Shown here: positions 13,501-23,887 of the stretch, one piece after another
Layout: each line of letters begins with the position of its first letter
How positions within the stretch are numbered: the first letter of the stretch is position 1
Origin: Cladorhizidae sp. MBARI D1340-BT2
Lineage: Eukaryota; Porifera; Demospongiae; Poecilosclerida; Cladorhizidae
Direction of reading: 5' to 3'
Length of the DNA stretch: 64,000 nt
Assembly: GCA_028752905.1 (NCBI GenBank)
Contig: JAQNBH010000009.1
Span: 23,854,370-23,918,369 of the forward strand
The notes under the pieces: model-generated
The model's input: only the letters and a program-made list of their open reading frames with translations
Told to the model about the DNA's origin: nothing
Database searches by the model: none
Position numbers and translations under genes: made by a program

Positions 13501-14453
13501 GGAGTAGATGACCATCTAATTTACATGCGGGGCACAACTCGACAAACTAATTTAAAAAAAGAATGTTAATTTCTCTTTATTGCTCAGTTGCTAACTTCAT
13601 TGCGAAACTGTTCAAGTCAATAAATTCACCTACACTTATGAACTAAGTGGATCCTCATTTATTATCCAAACACATTTGGTCAAACAGGAAAACTGTTTGT
13701 TGAAGAGATTATTGATTATTGAAACACTAAAAGTTAAATGTCATCACAATAGATGAAGGAAATGTTTTTAGTGGAATCATTTCGTCCCGTGCCTCTAGCA
13801 TCGACTACCAGGAGAAGTACAAGTACATCACAGACAAGCTCACAGTTTTGAAGACTGAAATGGAGGACTTGAAGAAATCCGATCGACTGACACGTAACGA
13901 TGTCATTCACAATGACAATGTCCGGCAAGGCAGCACCAAGAGGAAGTTACTGGATCAGGTATGTCATTTTTTACTGGAACAATATGCCAACATTTTTTAA
14001 TTAATTTTATTAAACTGATGGTAAGAATTTGCAGTACATGGCTGTCAGAAAGAACTCTATACCTTTGCAGTAATAGTACTGCCATACAAATTGCAGTACT
14101 GCCATACAAATTGCAGTCCTGCCATAGGTAGCGGTGCTATTAGTCCACCACCATCCTTGTTGTATATTCCACATTTTGGTTTTGGTTTATATTATTACCA
14201 GCTTGCAATGTGTAATTACAAAAGTTGTTATTTTGTCAGAAAATTGTACTCAAGTAGACTCGATAATCCTTTACCATGTGAAATCATGTACACAAAAATC
14301 ATTATGGAGAATCTAAAAAGGCCGTCTAATTTTGAGGTGCATGATATATACCACTGAAGACAATTCTTTTTCTGCCCCTGAAATTCCATTGTATTATTGC
14401 AGAGCAAACAAGGAGCACAGAAGACAAGAATCGCATTTTATGAAGAGCTATAA
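1569..14453 (+). CDS. NF2: Merlin (neurofibromin-2) homologue, 5' end outside window
   Basis: FERM-domain membrane-cytoskeleton linker, the tumour suppressor acting upstream of Hippo signalling at the cell cortex. Nine exons were read with GT-AG borders and matching phases: 1569-1644, 1728-1862, 3092-3166, 6677-6790, 6887-7141, 10612-10842, 11618-11748, 13799-13958, 14403-14453 (about 409 codons). The first three carry FERM lobe B/C sequence ([30 protein letters not shown]). The fourth has [16 protein letters not shown], nearly the human merlin sequence at the start of the helical domain. Next come a charged coiled coil, a Pro/Ser-rich linker ([14 protein letters not shown]) and a C-terminal tail ending TRIAFYEEL, like the merlin isoform 1 ending and unlike the ERM actin-binding ending. 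Length matches human merlin from about residue 207 to 595. Exons before 1569 are missing from the window. No frame break was seen. The introns are loaded with minisatellites. Confidence 0.93.
2832..3060. repeat. 46-bp minisatellite, about 4-5 copies
   Basis: Direct repeats of a unit containing GACTTGATACTGGTGGTCCA followed by TATAACCATCATCATT. The last partial copy ends about 30 bp before the acceptor of the merlin exon at 3092. Confidence 0.85.
3660..4510. repeat. 42-bp minisatellite, about 20 copies
   Basis: Unit of 42 bp around GGCCAGGGAAGGCCTGGACA plus TGGCCAGTGCTATAAATAGA. Some copies are shortened by internal deletion. Because 42 is a multiple of three, the array is open in several frames on both strands. 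These repetitive frames look like artefacts. The array lies in a merlin intron (3167-6676). Confidence 0.92.
5231..5541. repeat. 31-bp minisatellite, about 10 copies
   Basis: Unit CTGGGCTAGGATTGGGCCAG plus a variable CCCTCTTCCTA or CTCTCTAGCTA tail, giving two interspersed unit types. It is intronic in merlin. Confidence 0.88.
7196..7545. repeat. 18-bp purine-rich minisatellite
   Basis: Degenerate array of GTAGAGAGTGGAGATA units, strongly G+A-rich on the + strand, starting 55 bp after the donor of the merlin exon ending at 7141. Open frames on the opposite strand (Leu/Ser/Tyr-rich) are produced by the repeat. Confidence 0.88.
8190..9515. repeat. 68-bp minisatellite, about 19 copies
   Basis: Unit contains GATGAAGAGAGAACATCAAA, CACTGGTAGGTGGAGAGAAC and TGAGGGCTGCACTGCCCAGA. 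Copies are nearly identical. They alternate at a few sites (GAACATC or GAGCATC or GAGCAGC, CAAGA or CAAGG), and the last few copies are more diverged. It is intronic in merlin. Confidence 0.93.
9935..10245. repeat. Two-unit minisatellite (about 61 + 56 bp)
   Basis: Two related units alternate: one with GGAGCTATGGCAGTGTGTCC and one with GGAGCTATGACACATGTGTCC minus its central part. Both end in CTACTGTGTGGGACT. The composite period is about 117 bp. It is intronic in merlin. Confidence 0.8.
11160..11310. repeat. 28-bp minisatellite, about 5 copies
   Basis: Short array of ACCATAGAGAAGGTGTTCGT plus ATATAATA units with decay toward the 3' end, in the merlin intron between 10842 and 11618. Confidence 0.8.
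12135..13388. mobile_element. Foldback element with internal 52-bp tandem array
   Basis: A 52-bp unit (CTAGAGCATCCAGCCTTCAT, TGGGAATAGCATCTCAATGT, TCCCGACGAAGG) is repeated about 22 times. Two inverted arms of about 38 bp bracket the array: 12135-12172 (AAGGACTTTCTCAATGAGCA...) and 13351-13388 (reverse complement AAGGACTTTTTCAATGATCA...). This looks like a non-autonomous transposable element whose core has expanded to a satellite. Single diverged core units also occur near 27916-27950 and 48072-48105. The element lies in the merlin intron before 13799. Confidence 0.75.
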
Positions 14454-15944
14454 ATATCACCCTTCATTAGGAATCAATATTTTCTACTTGCAATTCATGT
14501 GCTAACTCCTTTTTTGATGTATGCCATTGATCGCTGAAAGTACTGTCCACGAGAGTACACATGCTAACTCCATTTTCATTATTAAATGTACACATTGGTT
14601 GTGTGAAAGTCATCATGAGTGTATGCTTGCATACTAATTTTTACCTCTGAGTATATAGTGCTGGGCAAAAATCTTCCCCCTCCTTTGTAGATAACTAAAA
14701 GCATAATAATAGGGGGAAATCATTTAATAGGGGGATCATTTAATGAGGAATCATTTAATAGGGAATCACTTTCCACAATCCGGCAAGGAGTAGCTATATA
14801 TAGGAAATGGCTTGCGAGGTATTCTCGTTAACTACTAGACTCTTAGACCTATCTATAGCAGCTGCAGCTGCGGTTTGTAGCTCAGACTGGAGCGGAGCTT
14901 CAGACTTTCCTCGAGCAGGTATAGATGTGTGGGGATAACTAATGGGAATCGCTGTAGAGAATCTAGCTGACTTTAGGCTTGCAATTCCATTTTACAAGTA
15001 TTTGTTATTGGCCCTACTATATATATAGTGGGGCAAACTGAATGGACCCTCCAGCATTCAGAGGGTTAAAGCAAGAGATGGCAGATCCAGCCAGCCTCAT
15101 GAGCCAAGAGAAGTACATCTGTTAGCCATGTATCAGCAGAGCAAGCCAAACCGCTCATTTTCTGTACCTTTTACAATCATTTTTGCACTTCTTTTCATGA
15201 AGATATTGTTATAGGTAGAGAAAATAGCATTCAGAAATAGAAAATAATCTCCACGACAATTAATTTATGTTTGGGGGGGAAATGATTGCAAAAAAGTAAC
15301 TGCTGGTATATATATATATAATAATTATATAGGCTTATTTCGATCTGATGGCAGGAACCTCTGGGACCAGTATATAGCAGTTTCAAACTATATAGGATCA
15401 GAAGTGTTGTCCTGGGTTTCGTAAGTGAAATATTCTTAAGAAACAGTAGTATTGAAAACTGAAGATTCAGCTGGTATGTAGCAAAATATTTTGAATGACA
15501 GCTGAAATTAATCCCGCTCTGCGTGGAGGTATATTCAGCGTTTTTGTGTTCATTCCACACAAAACCATCAAAACAACATAATATTTAATTTTCTGAGAAA
15601 TTCTAGATGGTTGTTAGTGATCAGAGCAGATGCAGATGCAGAAGGGAAGCACCAGGCTGTATATATATACAAAAACTTAGAAACAGGTTGTACAATAGTT
15701 GAATCAAGACAAAACCGTGTTTGGTAACAAATTTTCATGCCAACGTATTATTGACTGAACATGCGTCCATCAGACTCATCTATACTTGTGTGACAAATCT
15801 TTTTCGATTTCATAAAATTTTCTGTGAAATGAAAACTGGTTGGCTAATTTTAACGAGTACTTTGTTTTTCGCTAAATCAACAACCCGCTAATAAAATAAA
15901 TTCGTGTAATTAGAACATAATCTTCCGTGCTCGGTTGTTATTAG
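14454..15944. other. 3' flank of merlin, no gene seen
   Basis: Unremarkable AT-rich sequence after the merlin stop codon. It contains short AT microsatellites near 15310 and 15665. No open frame with recognisable coding features was found on either strand. Confidence 0.6.
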
Positions 15945-16305
15945 TCAAAACTTTGTACCTCTGCAGCGCCAGTATATTTTCTTGGGTAACCTCCTCAGTG
16001 ACTTCAGCAGGGATTTCCAGACATCCTTGAACAAGCAGCAATCTCCTATATTCACTAGTAATTCTGCACGACACTTGCGCACCATGAAATAGGTGTACTT
16101 CGAGATTTCTCTTGGCAAATGTCCCACTACCGATTCCGCCACTGATCCTAAGCCAAGGCGGAAATAGTGGAGGATTTTGTTCTTGGTACCTAGCATTAAA
16201 TTAAGTAATGGGCTCCAGGTGACCTATAGACATGATAGTCCCTAATTTCACTCAAGAAACTAGAATATTGTTTATCACAGAACTGGTCCAGTGAGCAATA
16301 AACTT
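15945..16305 (-). pseudogene. Possible decayed HIRAN-like fragment
   Basis: Two adjacent minus-strand frames separated by in-frame stops near 16190-16200. The first contains EIRDYHVYRSPGAH and the second SVVGHLPREISKY. The pair, a D/G-YHVY motif followed by VGHLPREIS, resembles the small HIRAN-like domain found in many invertebrate transposon-related proteins. The intervening region is short for a complete domain and the reading frame is broken, so I treat it as a remnant. Recognition rests on two short motifs only, and an exon of an unrelated gene remains possible. Confidence 0.3.
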
Positions 16306-16539
16306 TGAAGTTGATTGAGGAAGTCATTGCTCCATGTGTTGTGAAGAAACGAGCAGAACTGCCATTAGCTGCAACACAAATGGCCCTGGATGGTTTTAGA
16401 GGGCAAATGACACAGACGGTCAAAAGACAGCACTAAAGTGCAAGTTTGTTCCTGTTCTGCTAACGTGACACTTTTTTCCAGCCACTTGATCTAACAGTTA
16501 TGGGTCTATGTGAGAAAACAGTTCATCACATGCTACACT

Positions 16540-18165
16540 GATGCTATGAAACAACAACTTGACAGTGGCAGGCAGCTTGGAGATGTTGATGCTGTGAAAC
16601 AACTTGACAGTGGGAGGCAGCTTAGAGATGTTGATGCTGTGAAACGACTTGACAGTGGGAGGCAGTAGAGATGTTGATGCCATGAAACAACAACTTGACA
16701 GTGGGAGGCAGTTTGGAGATGTTGATGCTATGAAACAACAACTTGACAGTGGGAGGCAGCTTGGAGATGTTGATGCTGTGAAACAACTTGACAGTGGGAG
16801 GCAGTAGAGATGTTGATGCCATGAAACAACAACTTGACAGTGGGAGGCAGCTTGGAGATGTTGATGCTATGAAACAACAACTTGACAGTGGGAGGCAGTT
16901 TGGAGATGTTGATGCTATGAAACAACAACTTGACAGTGGCAGGCAGCTTGGAGATGTTGATGCTGTGAAACAACAACTTGACAGTGGGAGGCAGCTTGGA
17001 GATGTTGATGCTGTGAAACAACAACTTGACAGTGGCAGGCAGCTTGGAGATGTTGATGCTGTGAAACAACTTGACAGTGGGAGGCAGCCTGGAGATGTTG
17101 ATGCTGTGAACCAACAACTTGACAGTGGCAGGCAGCTTGGAGATGTTGATGCTATGAAACAACAACTTGACAGTGGCAGGCAGCTTGGAGATGTTGATGC
17201 TGTGAAACAACAACTTGACAGTGGCAGGCAGCTTGGAGATGTTGATGCTGTGAAACAACAACTTGACAGTGGGAGGCAGCTTGGAGATGTTGATGCTGTG
17301 AAGCAACAACTTGACAGCTTGGAGATGTTGATGCTGTGAAACAACAACTTGACAGTGGCAGGCAGCTTGGAGATGTTGATGCTGTGAAACAACAACTTGA
17401 CAGTGGGAGGCAGCTTGGAGATGTTGATGCTATGAAACAACAACTTGACAGTGGCAGGCAGCTTGGAGATGTTGATGCTGTGAAACAACAACTTGACAGT
17501 GGGAGGCAGCTTGGAGATGTTGATGCTATGAAACAACAACTTGACAGTGGCAGGCAGCTTGGAGATGTTGATGCTATGAAACAACAACTTGACAGTGGCA
17601 GGCAGCTTGGAGATGTTGATGCTGTGAAACAACAACTTGACAGTGGGAGGCAGCTTGGAGATGTTGATGCTATGAAACAACAACTTGACAGTGGCAGGCA
17701 GCTTGGAGATGTTGATGCTGTGAAACAACAACTTGACAGTGGGAGGCAGCTTGGAGATGTTGATGCTATGAAACAACAACTTGACAGTGGCAGGCAGCTT
17801 GGAGATGTTGATGCTATGAAACAACAACTTGACAGTGGCAGGCAGCTTGGAGATGTTGATGCTGTGAAACAACAACTTGACAGTGGGAGGCAGCTTGGAG
17901 ATGTTGATGCTATGAAACAACAACTTGACAGTGGCAGGCAGCTTGGAGATGTTGATGCTGTGAAACAACAACTTGACAGTGGGAGGCAGCTTGGAAATGT
18001 TGATGCTGTGAAGCAACAACTTGACAGTGGCAGGCAGCTTGGAGATGTTGATGCTGTGAAACAACAACTTGACAGTGGGAGGCAGCTTGGAGATGTTGAT
18101 GCTGTGAAGCAACAACTTGACAGCTTGGAGATGTTGATGCTGTGAAGCAACAACTTGACAGTGGG
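16540..18165. repeat. 48-bp minisatellite, about 33 copies
   Basis: Unit GATGCTGTGAAACAACAACT then TGACAGTGGCAGGCAGCTTG then GAGATGTT. 48 bp equals 16 codons, so both strands stay open. The + strand gives a 16-residue repeat KQQLDSGRQLGDVDAV and the - strand a 497-codon frame. Variants (GTG/ATG and GGC/GGG) alternate in a semi-regular higher-order pattern. No promoter, splice context or flanking coding sequence was found, so translation is not assumed. Confidence 0.9.
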
Positions 18166-19012
18166 AAGCTTATATGACTGGTATTATAACAACTGCAACA
18201 TACAATTCGTCAGGTTGACTCCCATGTGGTAGGTGATCTAAAAATAACTGTAGCCCCCCCCTCCCCACGTACAATAGGAGGCACTTCACCTGCCAACCTG
18301 TTGAAATTTCTATCAGTCTTCCTAAAATAGCTGCTAAAATTAGTGCCCGCCAATAATACCACCTTTAATGCCATCTGGCTATTCTTTTAAATTCTTTTAA
18401 TCAGGAAAATCACTGACAAGACCCAAAACAGTGCACCAGGAAGACCTAAAAAATATTACTGGCATGTTTGTAGCAATCAAATCATGCACAACACAAGATC
18501 TACAAGATGGAGGAGGTTCAGGACCCCATACCATGCATTGAGATTCCACTTCCCCTACCTACAGATAATCGTAAGGCTATTCGCACTCTTTCTAGCCCCA
18601 CCTTTCAAACATCTTGATTTAGAATCTTAAATTGTACTACTTCATACATAGCCTATGACGCCTACTACACATCATGACCCATTTGAAAAATGCTGGAAAT
18701 GGTCATTAGACAAGTTAAAAAAATTGCACTTTAGCAATTCAAATAATACGTGTCTCACATACATAGCCAAAACATTGCCCTTTCACAAGCTTGCCCTCTA
18801 TGAAACTCGTAGTAATGGACTTAAGTATATTGGGGGAAATAAACTATTTAAACATGTGCTGCTAACACTCCTGTACAGACACCCTTGTTCACAATAAGAT
18901 GAGTGAAGTGAAAATGATCAGAGTTACACAACCCAGAGCTTGAATAATTAACATCTGCTAAGTGACTTCTCACATCATGACTACGTACAAGCAAGCATTA
19001 AATATGACTAGA
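18166..19012. other. Intergenic, convergent gene ends
   Basis: Lies between the 48-bp array and the 3' end of the minus-strand unknown gene. One frame of 80 codons (18655-18897) has no recognisable feature. Nothing else is supported. Confidence 0.5.
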
Positions 19013-19351
19013 TCAATCCTTCCAATCCGATGATGGGTCTTTCCTAAGTGTCCATGGGGTGTCAGGATTACACATACTGGTTTGTTCATCTTCATAACTT
19101 TTAAGCAGCGCATCCTACAAACAAAGCAAAATCAATTATTAAACATTGCTTACTGACTAAGTTACATGCTGTGTATGTACATATACATGTACATACATAT
19201 AATTATATATACACATATATATACATATATATATGTATATATGTGTTATATATACACAAATTATATACATACTTATATACTATATGCAGCAACATATAGC
19301 AACTTCCACAGTGGGTGTGGTTATCAGATTTCAATTAGGGGGGATGTAATA

Positions 19352-19394
<43 letters not shown>

Positions 19395-20494
19395 TGGGAG
19401 GGTGAAATCTGCAACAAATCATCATGCAAGGATGCGTGTGCATCGAGTCAAGCATGTTTCCTCTACCTCTCTCTCAAATGCCTTGTTCTTGGTTCTAAAG
19501 CAGTTAAGCAACCAGTTCTGGAAGAAACCTCTGTGTCTCCAGGTCATCCTTCGGGTGAAACAAACCAGACATTCCAGGCTGGCACAAAGGGTGCAGGTTT
19601 ATGCCAGGCATACCAGTTCTCTCAGGCACTATCAATGCAGTTGGGGCCTCATATACTCCGAGCCTCTCTTCTAAATGCATCATCGGAGTAACTAGACCCA
19701 CATTCTCCACTACTATTTCTCTTTGATTATTTTTTTGTTGTAAGTTATGAGGAAACCCAAGAGACACTAGGAATTTAGAGTCTTCTAATACTCAAGTCAA
19801 TGCTGTGTAGCACACACATTCAATTACAGATTATTATGACAGGAGGGCTATCACATTCCTTGAAAGTGCATCAATACAAGTCCACACATGTATCCCTCAA
19901 TTACTCGGTTCTCGGATCTCGGATGCTCTTATGCAATGGTCCTTTGAAGGGATTTGAAATGCAGGGGGGGGGGGGGGAGGGGGGGTTAAGTTATGGAAAA
20001 ATAATTCAACCACTGATGGTTGCAATGGCATGAGCTTGCTTACTCTGGCTTTATCTTTGTTCCTCCCCATGGACTTCCACTTCATACAATTGATCATCCG
20101 ACGTTTCTCAGTTGTGCAGGGAGAAAACTGACCATAGATATAGACCTGATGAAACTGATTGTATGCAGCTGGGAAAGAGGGGTGGGGTGGGTGGGGGAGT
20201 AATAACAATGGAGGCAGAAGAGCAAGAATGACAATAAGAGTTGCTAGATGGTGATTTTCAGCTGATGACATAAAATGCAATTAATAGATCAGGTTTACAA
20301 TAACCTTTTCAATAATCGACTTGAAAGTTACTCTCTCGGCATTTCAACAAGATGCTCTAACCTTCAACAGGAATAACGAGACTCGCGTGAGCTGGTTTGT
20401 TTTCTGCCAATGTTTCAACCAAACTACTTCGGTCTTTTCTCAATGCAAGAAGAAGAATGCACAGATTGTTAGTTTCTGTTTGTGATCCAGCCAT
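19013..20494 (-). CDS. Unrecognised multi-exon gene (possible own start)
   Basis: Function not recognised. Exons read on the minus strand: 20494-20362 starting MAGSQTETNNLC, with an in-frame stop two codons upstream; an exon with acceptor after a strong pyrimidine tract near 20173, running to donor GTAAGC near 20033 (AAYNQFHQVYIYGQ); an exon inside about 19735-19510 (VTPMMHLEERLGVYEAPTAL ... FHPKDDLETQRFLPEL); and a last exon 19114-19013 (DALLKSYEDEQTSM ... SSDWKD, stop). The first junction agrees in phase. The junction into the third exon and its donor are weak, so an exon may be missing. The peptide composition is that of a normal soluble protein, with no membrane segment seen. It may instead be the 3' half of the neighbouring gene that begins near 22981. 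Confidence 0.5.
19345..19396. repeat. (TAA)n microsatellite
   Basis: About 15 uninterrupted TAA/AAT triplets. AT-rich dinucleotide sequence at 19170-19290 precedes it. Confidence 0.9.
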
Positions 20495-20735
20495 GCATTA
20501 AACCAAACTGTTTCAAGTCCTTATGATGAGTGGTACATTGAATTTTGGCTACTGCAATACATATTACTAGTCTGACCAAAACTCAACGATATTTCAGAGA
20601 AGGGAGAGCACATGGCACTTGATGGGAAGCAAGAGTACTTCAGTAAAACACGGATTGGATGCCTCCAATTATATGTTTGGCACATTAGTGAGAAGGGGGA
20701 AAAAGAGGACTGTTTTGATGTTTTGATGACCCTTT

Positions 20736-22986
20736 ACCTGTCTAAAAGCATGTTTGGAGTATAAGTCGAATGTTTGAGTCACAAAATTCTGGCCCAGCAT
20801 TGTGGCATCAGGAGACATTACAACCATCCAGTATCTTGACATCTTCTGAGGAAAAGTAATCTGTTGTCATATTTACATAAACACGAGGACCATGATTACA
20901 GATGTGGTCAACTGTGCAGTCGACACTGTGTAAGAGGTTACCATACTCATAGAGCAGGGGCGTAGGAAGCAATTCTTAAGTGTAGAGGCCCTGTCAAATT
21001 TTTCGCCTTGCCACACACCAGGGTGTGGTTTTACAAATGTGAGTGTGGATTGGAAACTTTTTTCCAAAATACAACTTCATGCATGCCAGAGAAGTCATTT
21101 TCTAACCTTACCTAATGTCAGTCAGAGGGAACTTGCTGCAATGATGGGCACACTACAGGCCAGGACCCATTCCTTGACGATGCTTGAAGTGCTATTATAA
21201 TCACCATTACTATATAATATTATAATTATGTTATGTCTCATAAGATATATAGTTGTTATAATATATTAGTTGTATCTCAAATTTTACGTGTCTAAATCAG
21301 TTTGTTTAAATTTACCAAAGATATTTTCTTGTTGACTATATAGATTCTCTGATAAATTCATTGCCTATCTCTACTAAACTCAATCGATCAGTGCGATGTT
21401 TGTGCACATTCAAGGCAGAGTTTGCAGGTTTTACTCAAGGCTTGGGTATAACCCGGGTTGGGTTAAATACCTTTTACCCGGGTTTTACTCAAACATGGAT
21501 ACAACCCAGAATAAAATAATAGACACTATAGATTTATTATAAACTGTAAAGATATTATAATGTAATCAGGAAGTAAGACATTCAATAAATGATAACTGTA
21601 TAAAGAACTAGACAAAAACAGGAGCTGTGTTTCACTCAGCATTTTGATAAGGTTGTATACTAAAGTATTTTTTTAATAATTTATTTACTAATTTTTTTAA
21701 TGAATTTTTTATTTATTATTTAAATATAAATTATAAATATTTAAATTTAAATATTTAAACAAGATTCATGGGATTTCATGGGCCAATTGATACGCAAGTT
21801 AAACAGATTTGATTCAATCTCCTGAGGTCCTCGCAGGAGCCTGTGGCAGAAGACGAGTTTCTAGGCTTTCTCATTTTTGTAATTGCAGTATATCCTTCCA
21901 ATTGGAGAAGTCCCTTGCCTTGGTAATGAAGGCTGCATCTGCATTGCTTGACCACTGAAGCTTCTTCTCTTCACTTGCTCTAGCACATCTTTGCCCTCCA
22001 TGTAGTGTATCCAAGGCCACCTGAGGAACCATGAGGGCTGGAAACTTCTTTACCACACATTTCTTTTCAAATTCTCTCTTTGGAAACTTGTCCTTGGGGC
22101 TGACGTGGTTCAATTGGCAGGACAGCTACGTGGGCTCGCGCATGTGCGAAAGCAATTTTGGGGTTTTTATTTTTATTTTTTTTTAAATTTTTTTTAATTT
22201 TAATATTTTTTTATTTTATTTTTTTTTGGTAAAAAGTGTAGCGGCCATGGCCGCTCCGGCCGCTGCAGTTCCTACGCCCTTGTAGAGTGCTATATGGACA
22301 GCAGCAGTTGGTGGGGAATTGCTGGATCATGAAAGAGAGCCTGCTAATCTAAGAGATGGCTGTGCAGGTGCAGTGGAGAAAAACACATTTACCAATGAAG
22401 TATATACCAAAGCTGTGCTAACTTCTCATAACTTAAATGACTTAGGAGAGACATAGTTCCAGTACATCTTGACACTTCTCTGTGCTGTCTGATGTGTGTG
22501 TATGCATAAGCAGGTGCTCACAATACCACCTTATCTAACTTTTTTTTCCCTCCAATTTTTTTCCCTTCCTAGTTTTTTCCCCTTCCTAGTTTAGTAGGAC
22601 AACAATTTTTTTTATCAACAACAAAAAATATTCCGATGCAAAGTAGAGTGACCTAGTATGACATACAATCCACATTTAGTTCAAACCATCCCATGCAGTC
22701 CCAATCACTTCACTAAATACAATTCATAAATCACCTAGAGTGCATGTAGATGAATAACTATAAAAACAACCTGGTGTATAAAGTACTTAACCTCCATTCA
22801 ATTTGATATAAATTCCTGTGGCATTTTCTACTAAAACTTGTACTGCCTGCATGTTCTGCAGGACTTTGAACTTACACATGCACTTTCTCCACTCGTAAAA
22901 TAAACTGATGCAACTAAAGCTTCCAATTTTTTCCTTCAACTCACTCTCTTTACAAAAATCAGCAGTCGTGTCATCTTCCATGTCAC
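20736..22986 (-). CDS. Unrecognised gene, exon split by a hAT insertion
   Basis: Function not recognised. One exon starts after acceptor TTGCAG at 22987, has its first ATG at 22981 (MEDDTTADFCKESELKEK) and runs to a GT donor near 22788 (ending GIYIKLNG, phase 1). The next exon has acceptor ATATAG at 22290-22291 and reads ALYEYGNLLHSVDCTVDH, provided the element at 20955-22282 is removed with one copy of its flanking TAGAG. It continues to donor GTAAAG at 20735 (TFDLYSKHAFRQ). Within 20780-20860 two frames overlap, so either a 1-nt frameshift or a 31-nt intron (GTAAAT ... CCTCAG) must join them. The gene may therefore be inactive. A 5' UTR exon could end at 23706, where a GTAAG donor follows, head-to-head with the CENP-Q-like gene. 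Confidence 0.5.
20955..22282 (-). mobile_element. Deleted hAT (ZMYM1-type) element
   Basis: Terminal inverted repeats CAGGGGCGTAGGAAGC at 20955 and CAAGGGCGTAGGAACTGC (reverse strand) ending at 22282. TAGAG flanks both sides (20950-20954 and 22283-22287). The only coding remnant, 22113-21871 (-), encodes a TTF-type zinc-finger N-terminus (FPKREFEKKCVVKKFPAL ... [15 protein letters not shown]). It matches the N-terminal part of the element at 48181 ([13 protein letters not shown]). The rest of the transposase is gone, replaced by AT-rich sequence. It interrupts the exon of the surrounding minus-strand gene. Confidence 0.8.
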
Positions 22987-23705
22987 TGCAAGTTTATATA
23001 TATATATAATATTATAATCATGCACGATGAAAACAAAACATGATACATAAAACAGAGTACTAACTGCATTAAATGTGGTGCGTGCATGTGCGCATGCATG
23101 TGTGTGTGTATGTATCAGGATAGGAGCATGTGTCAACACAACCTATAAATTAATGCTGGAGTGGAGCACTCTAATGCAAAATTCCTACTGCGCATAAACA
23201 ACACTCCAATCCCATTTAACACCTCTTTATGATTGCAACATGGATGAGGTGCCAAAGGTATCATCCATCTTCCCACCCATTCCACCAAAGTTAAGGGGTG
23301 ATAAATGTGATTGACATAAGCACCAGCACATCCCTAACATCCCTTCAAAGTGACACAGTGACACAACTGAAGAAAAATTTCCTACTTAAGTACATAACTC
23401 CAGCAATAAAGTTTGCAAACAGCAAGATCATGGAAACCCAGATGTGGATGTAGCTGTCTTGGGACACTATACTTGTCAAGCATCAAGTCTGCTAGTTGGG
23501 CATTTTACTATAGATGTACTGGCTAATTCCCTGTATGATAGCATGGGGAACACAATGATACACTCATGAAGCATCCTCCTCCTCAAGCTTGGGTATCGGT
23601 AAAGGGTCGAGAAACGCGAGAATAAACACGAAATTGCGCAATTACAATTACAAGTAAACGACATAAAATGAATAAAAGTACATAAATCAGACTACAGTCA
23701 CTTAC

Positions 23706-23887
23706 CAATGTAGACTGTAGCCACGTTAGTCCTGTAGATTTTAAAATGCACAACTAAGATCTACGGCGAACAAGACCCTTTTCTTGGTAAAGAGTCTAAC
23801 CGCTTTACGAGTTGGTGGGTGGGGTTACGACCGCACGGAGTGGAGTCAGTAATCAAAACATGGTAAAGGTCGACGCGAAGGGGAAAA
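23706..23887. promoter_or_regulatory. Putative bidirectional promoter
   Basis: About 180 bp, locally richer in GC and CpG (CGACCGCACGG, CGACGCGAAG), between the start codon of the + strand CENP-Q-like gene at 23888 and a candidate minus-strand 5' UTR exon whose donor GTAAG lies at 23701-23705. No TATA box is obvious. The assignment is by position and composition only. Confidence 0.4.

Noticed and set aside
16622..18153. A 497-codon minus-strand frame
   Set aside because: 48-bp repeat read as 16-residue units; the frame shifts between two repeat readings and lacks any non-repetitive coding flank.
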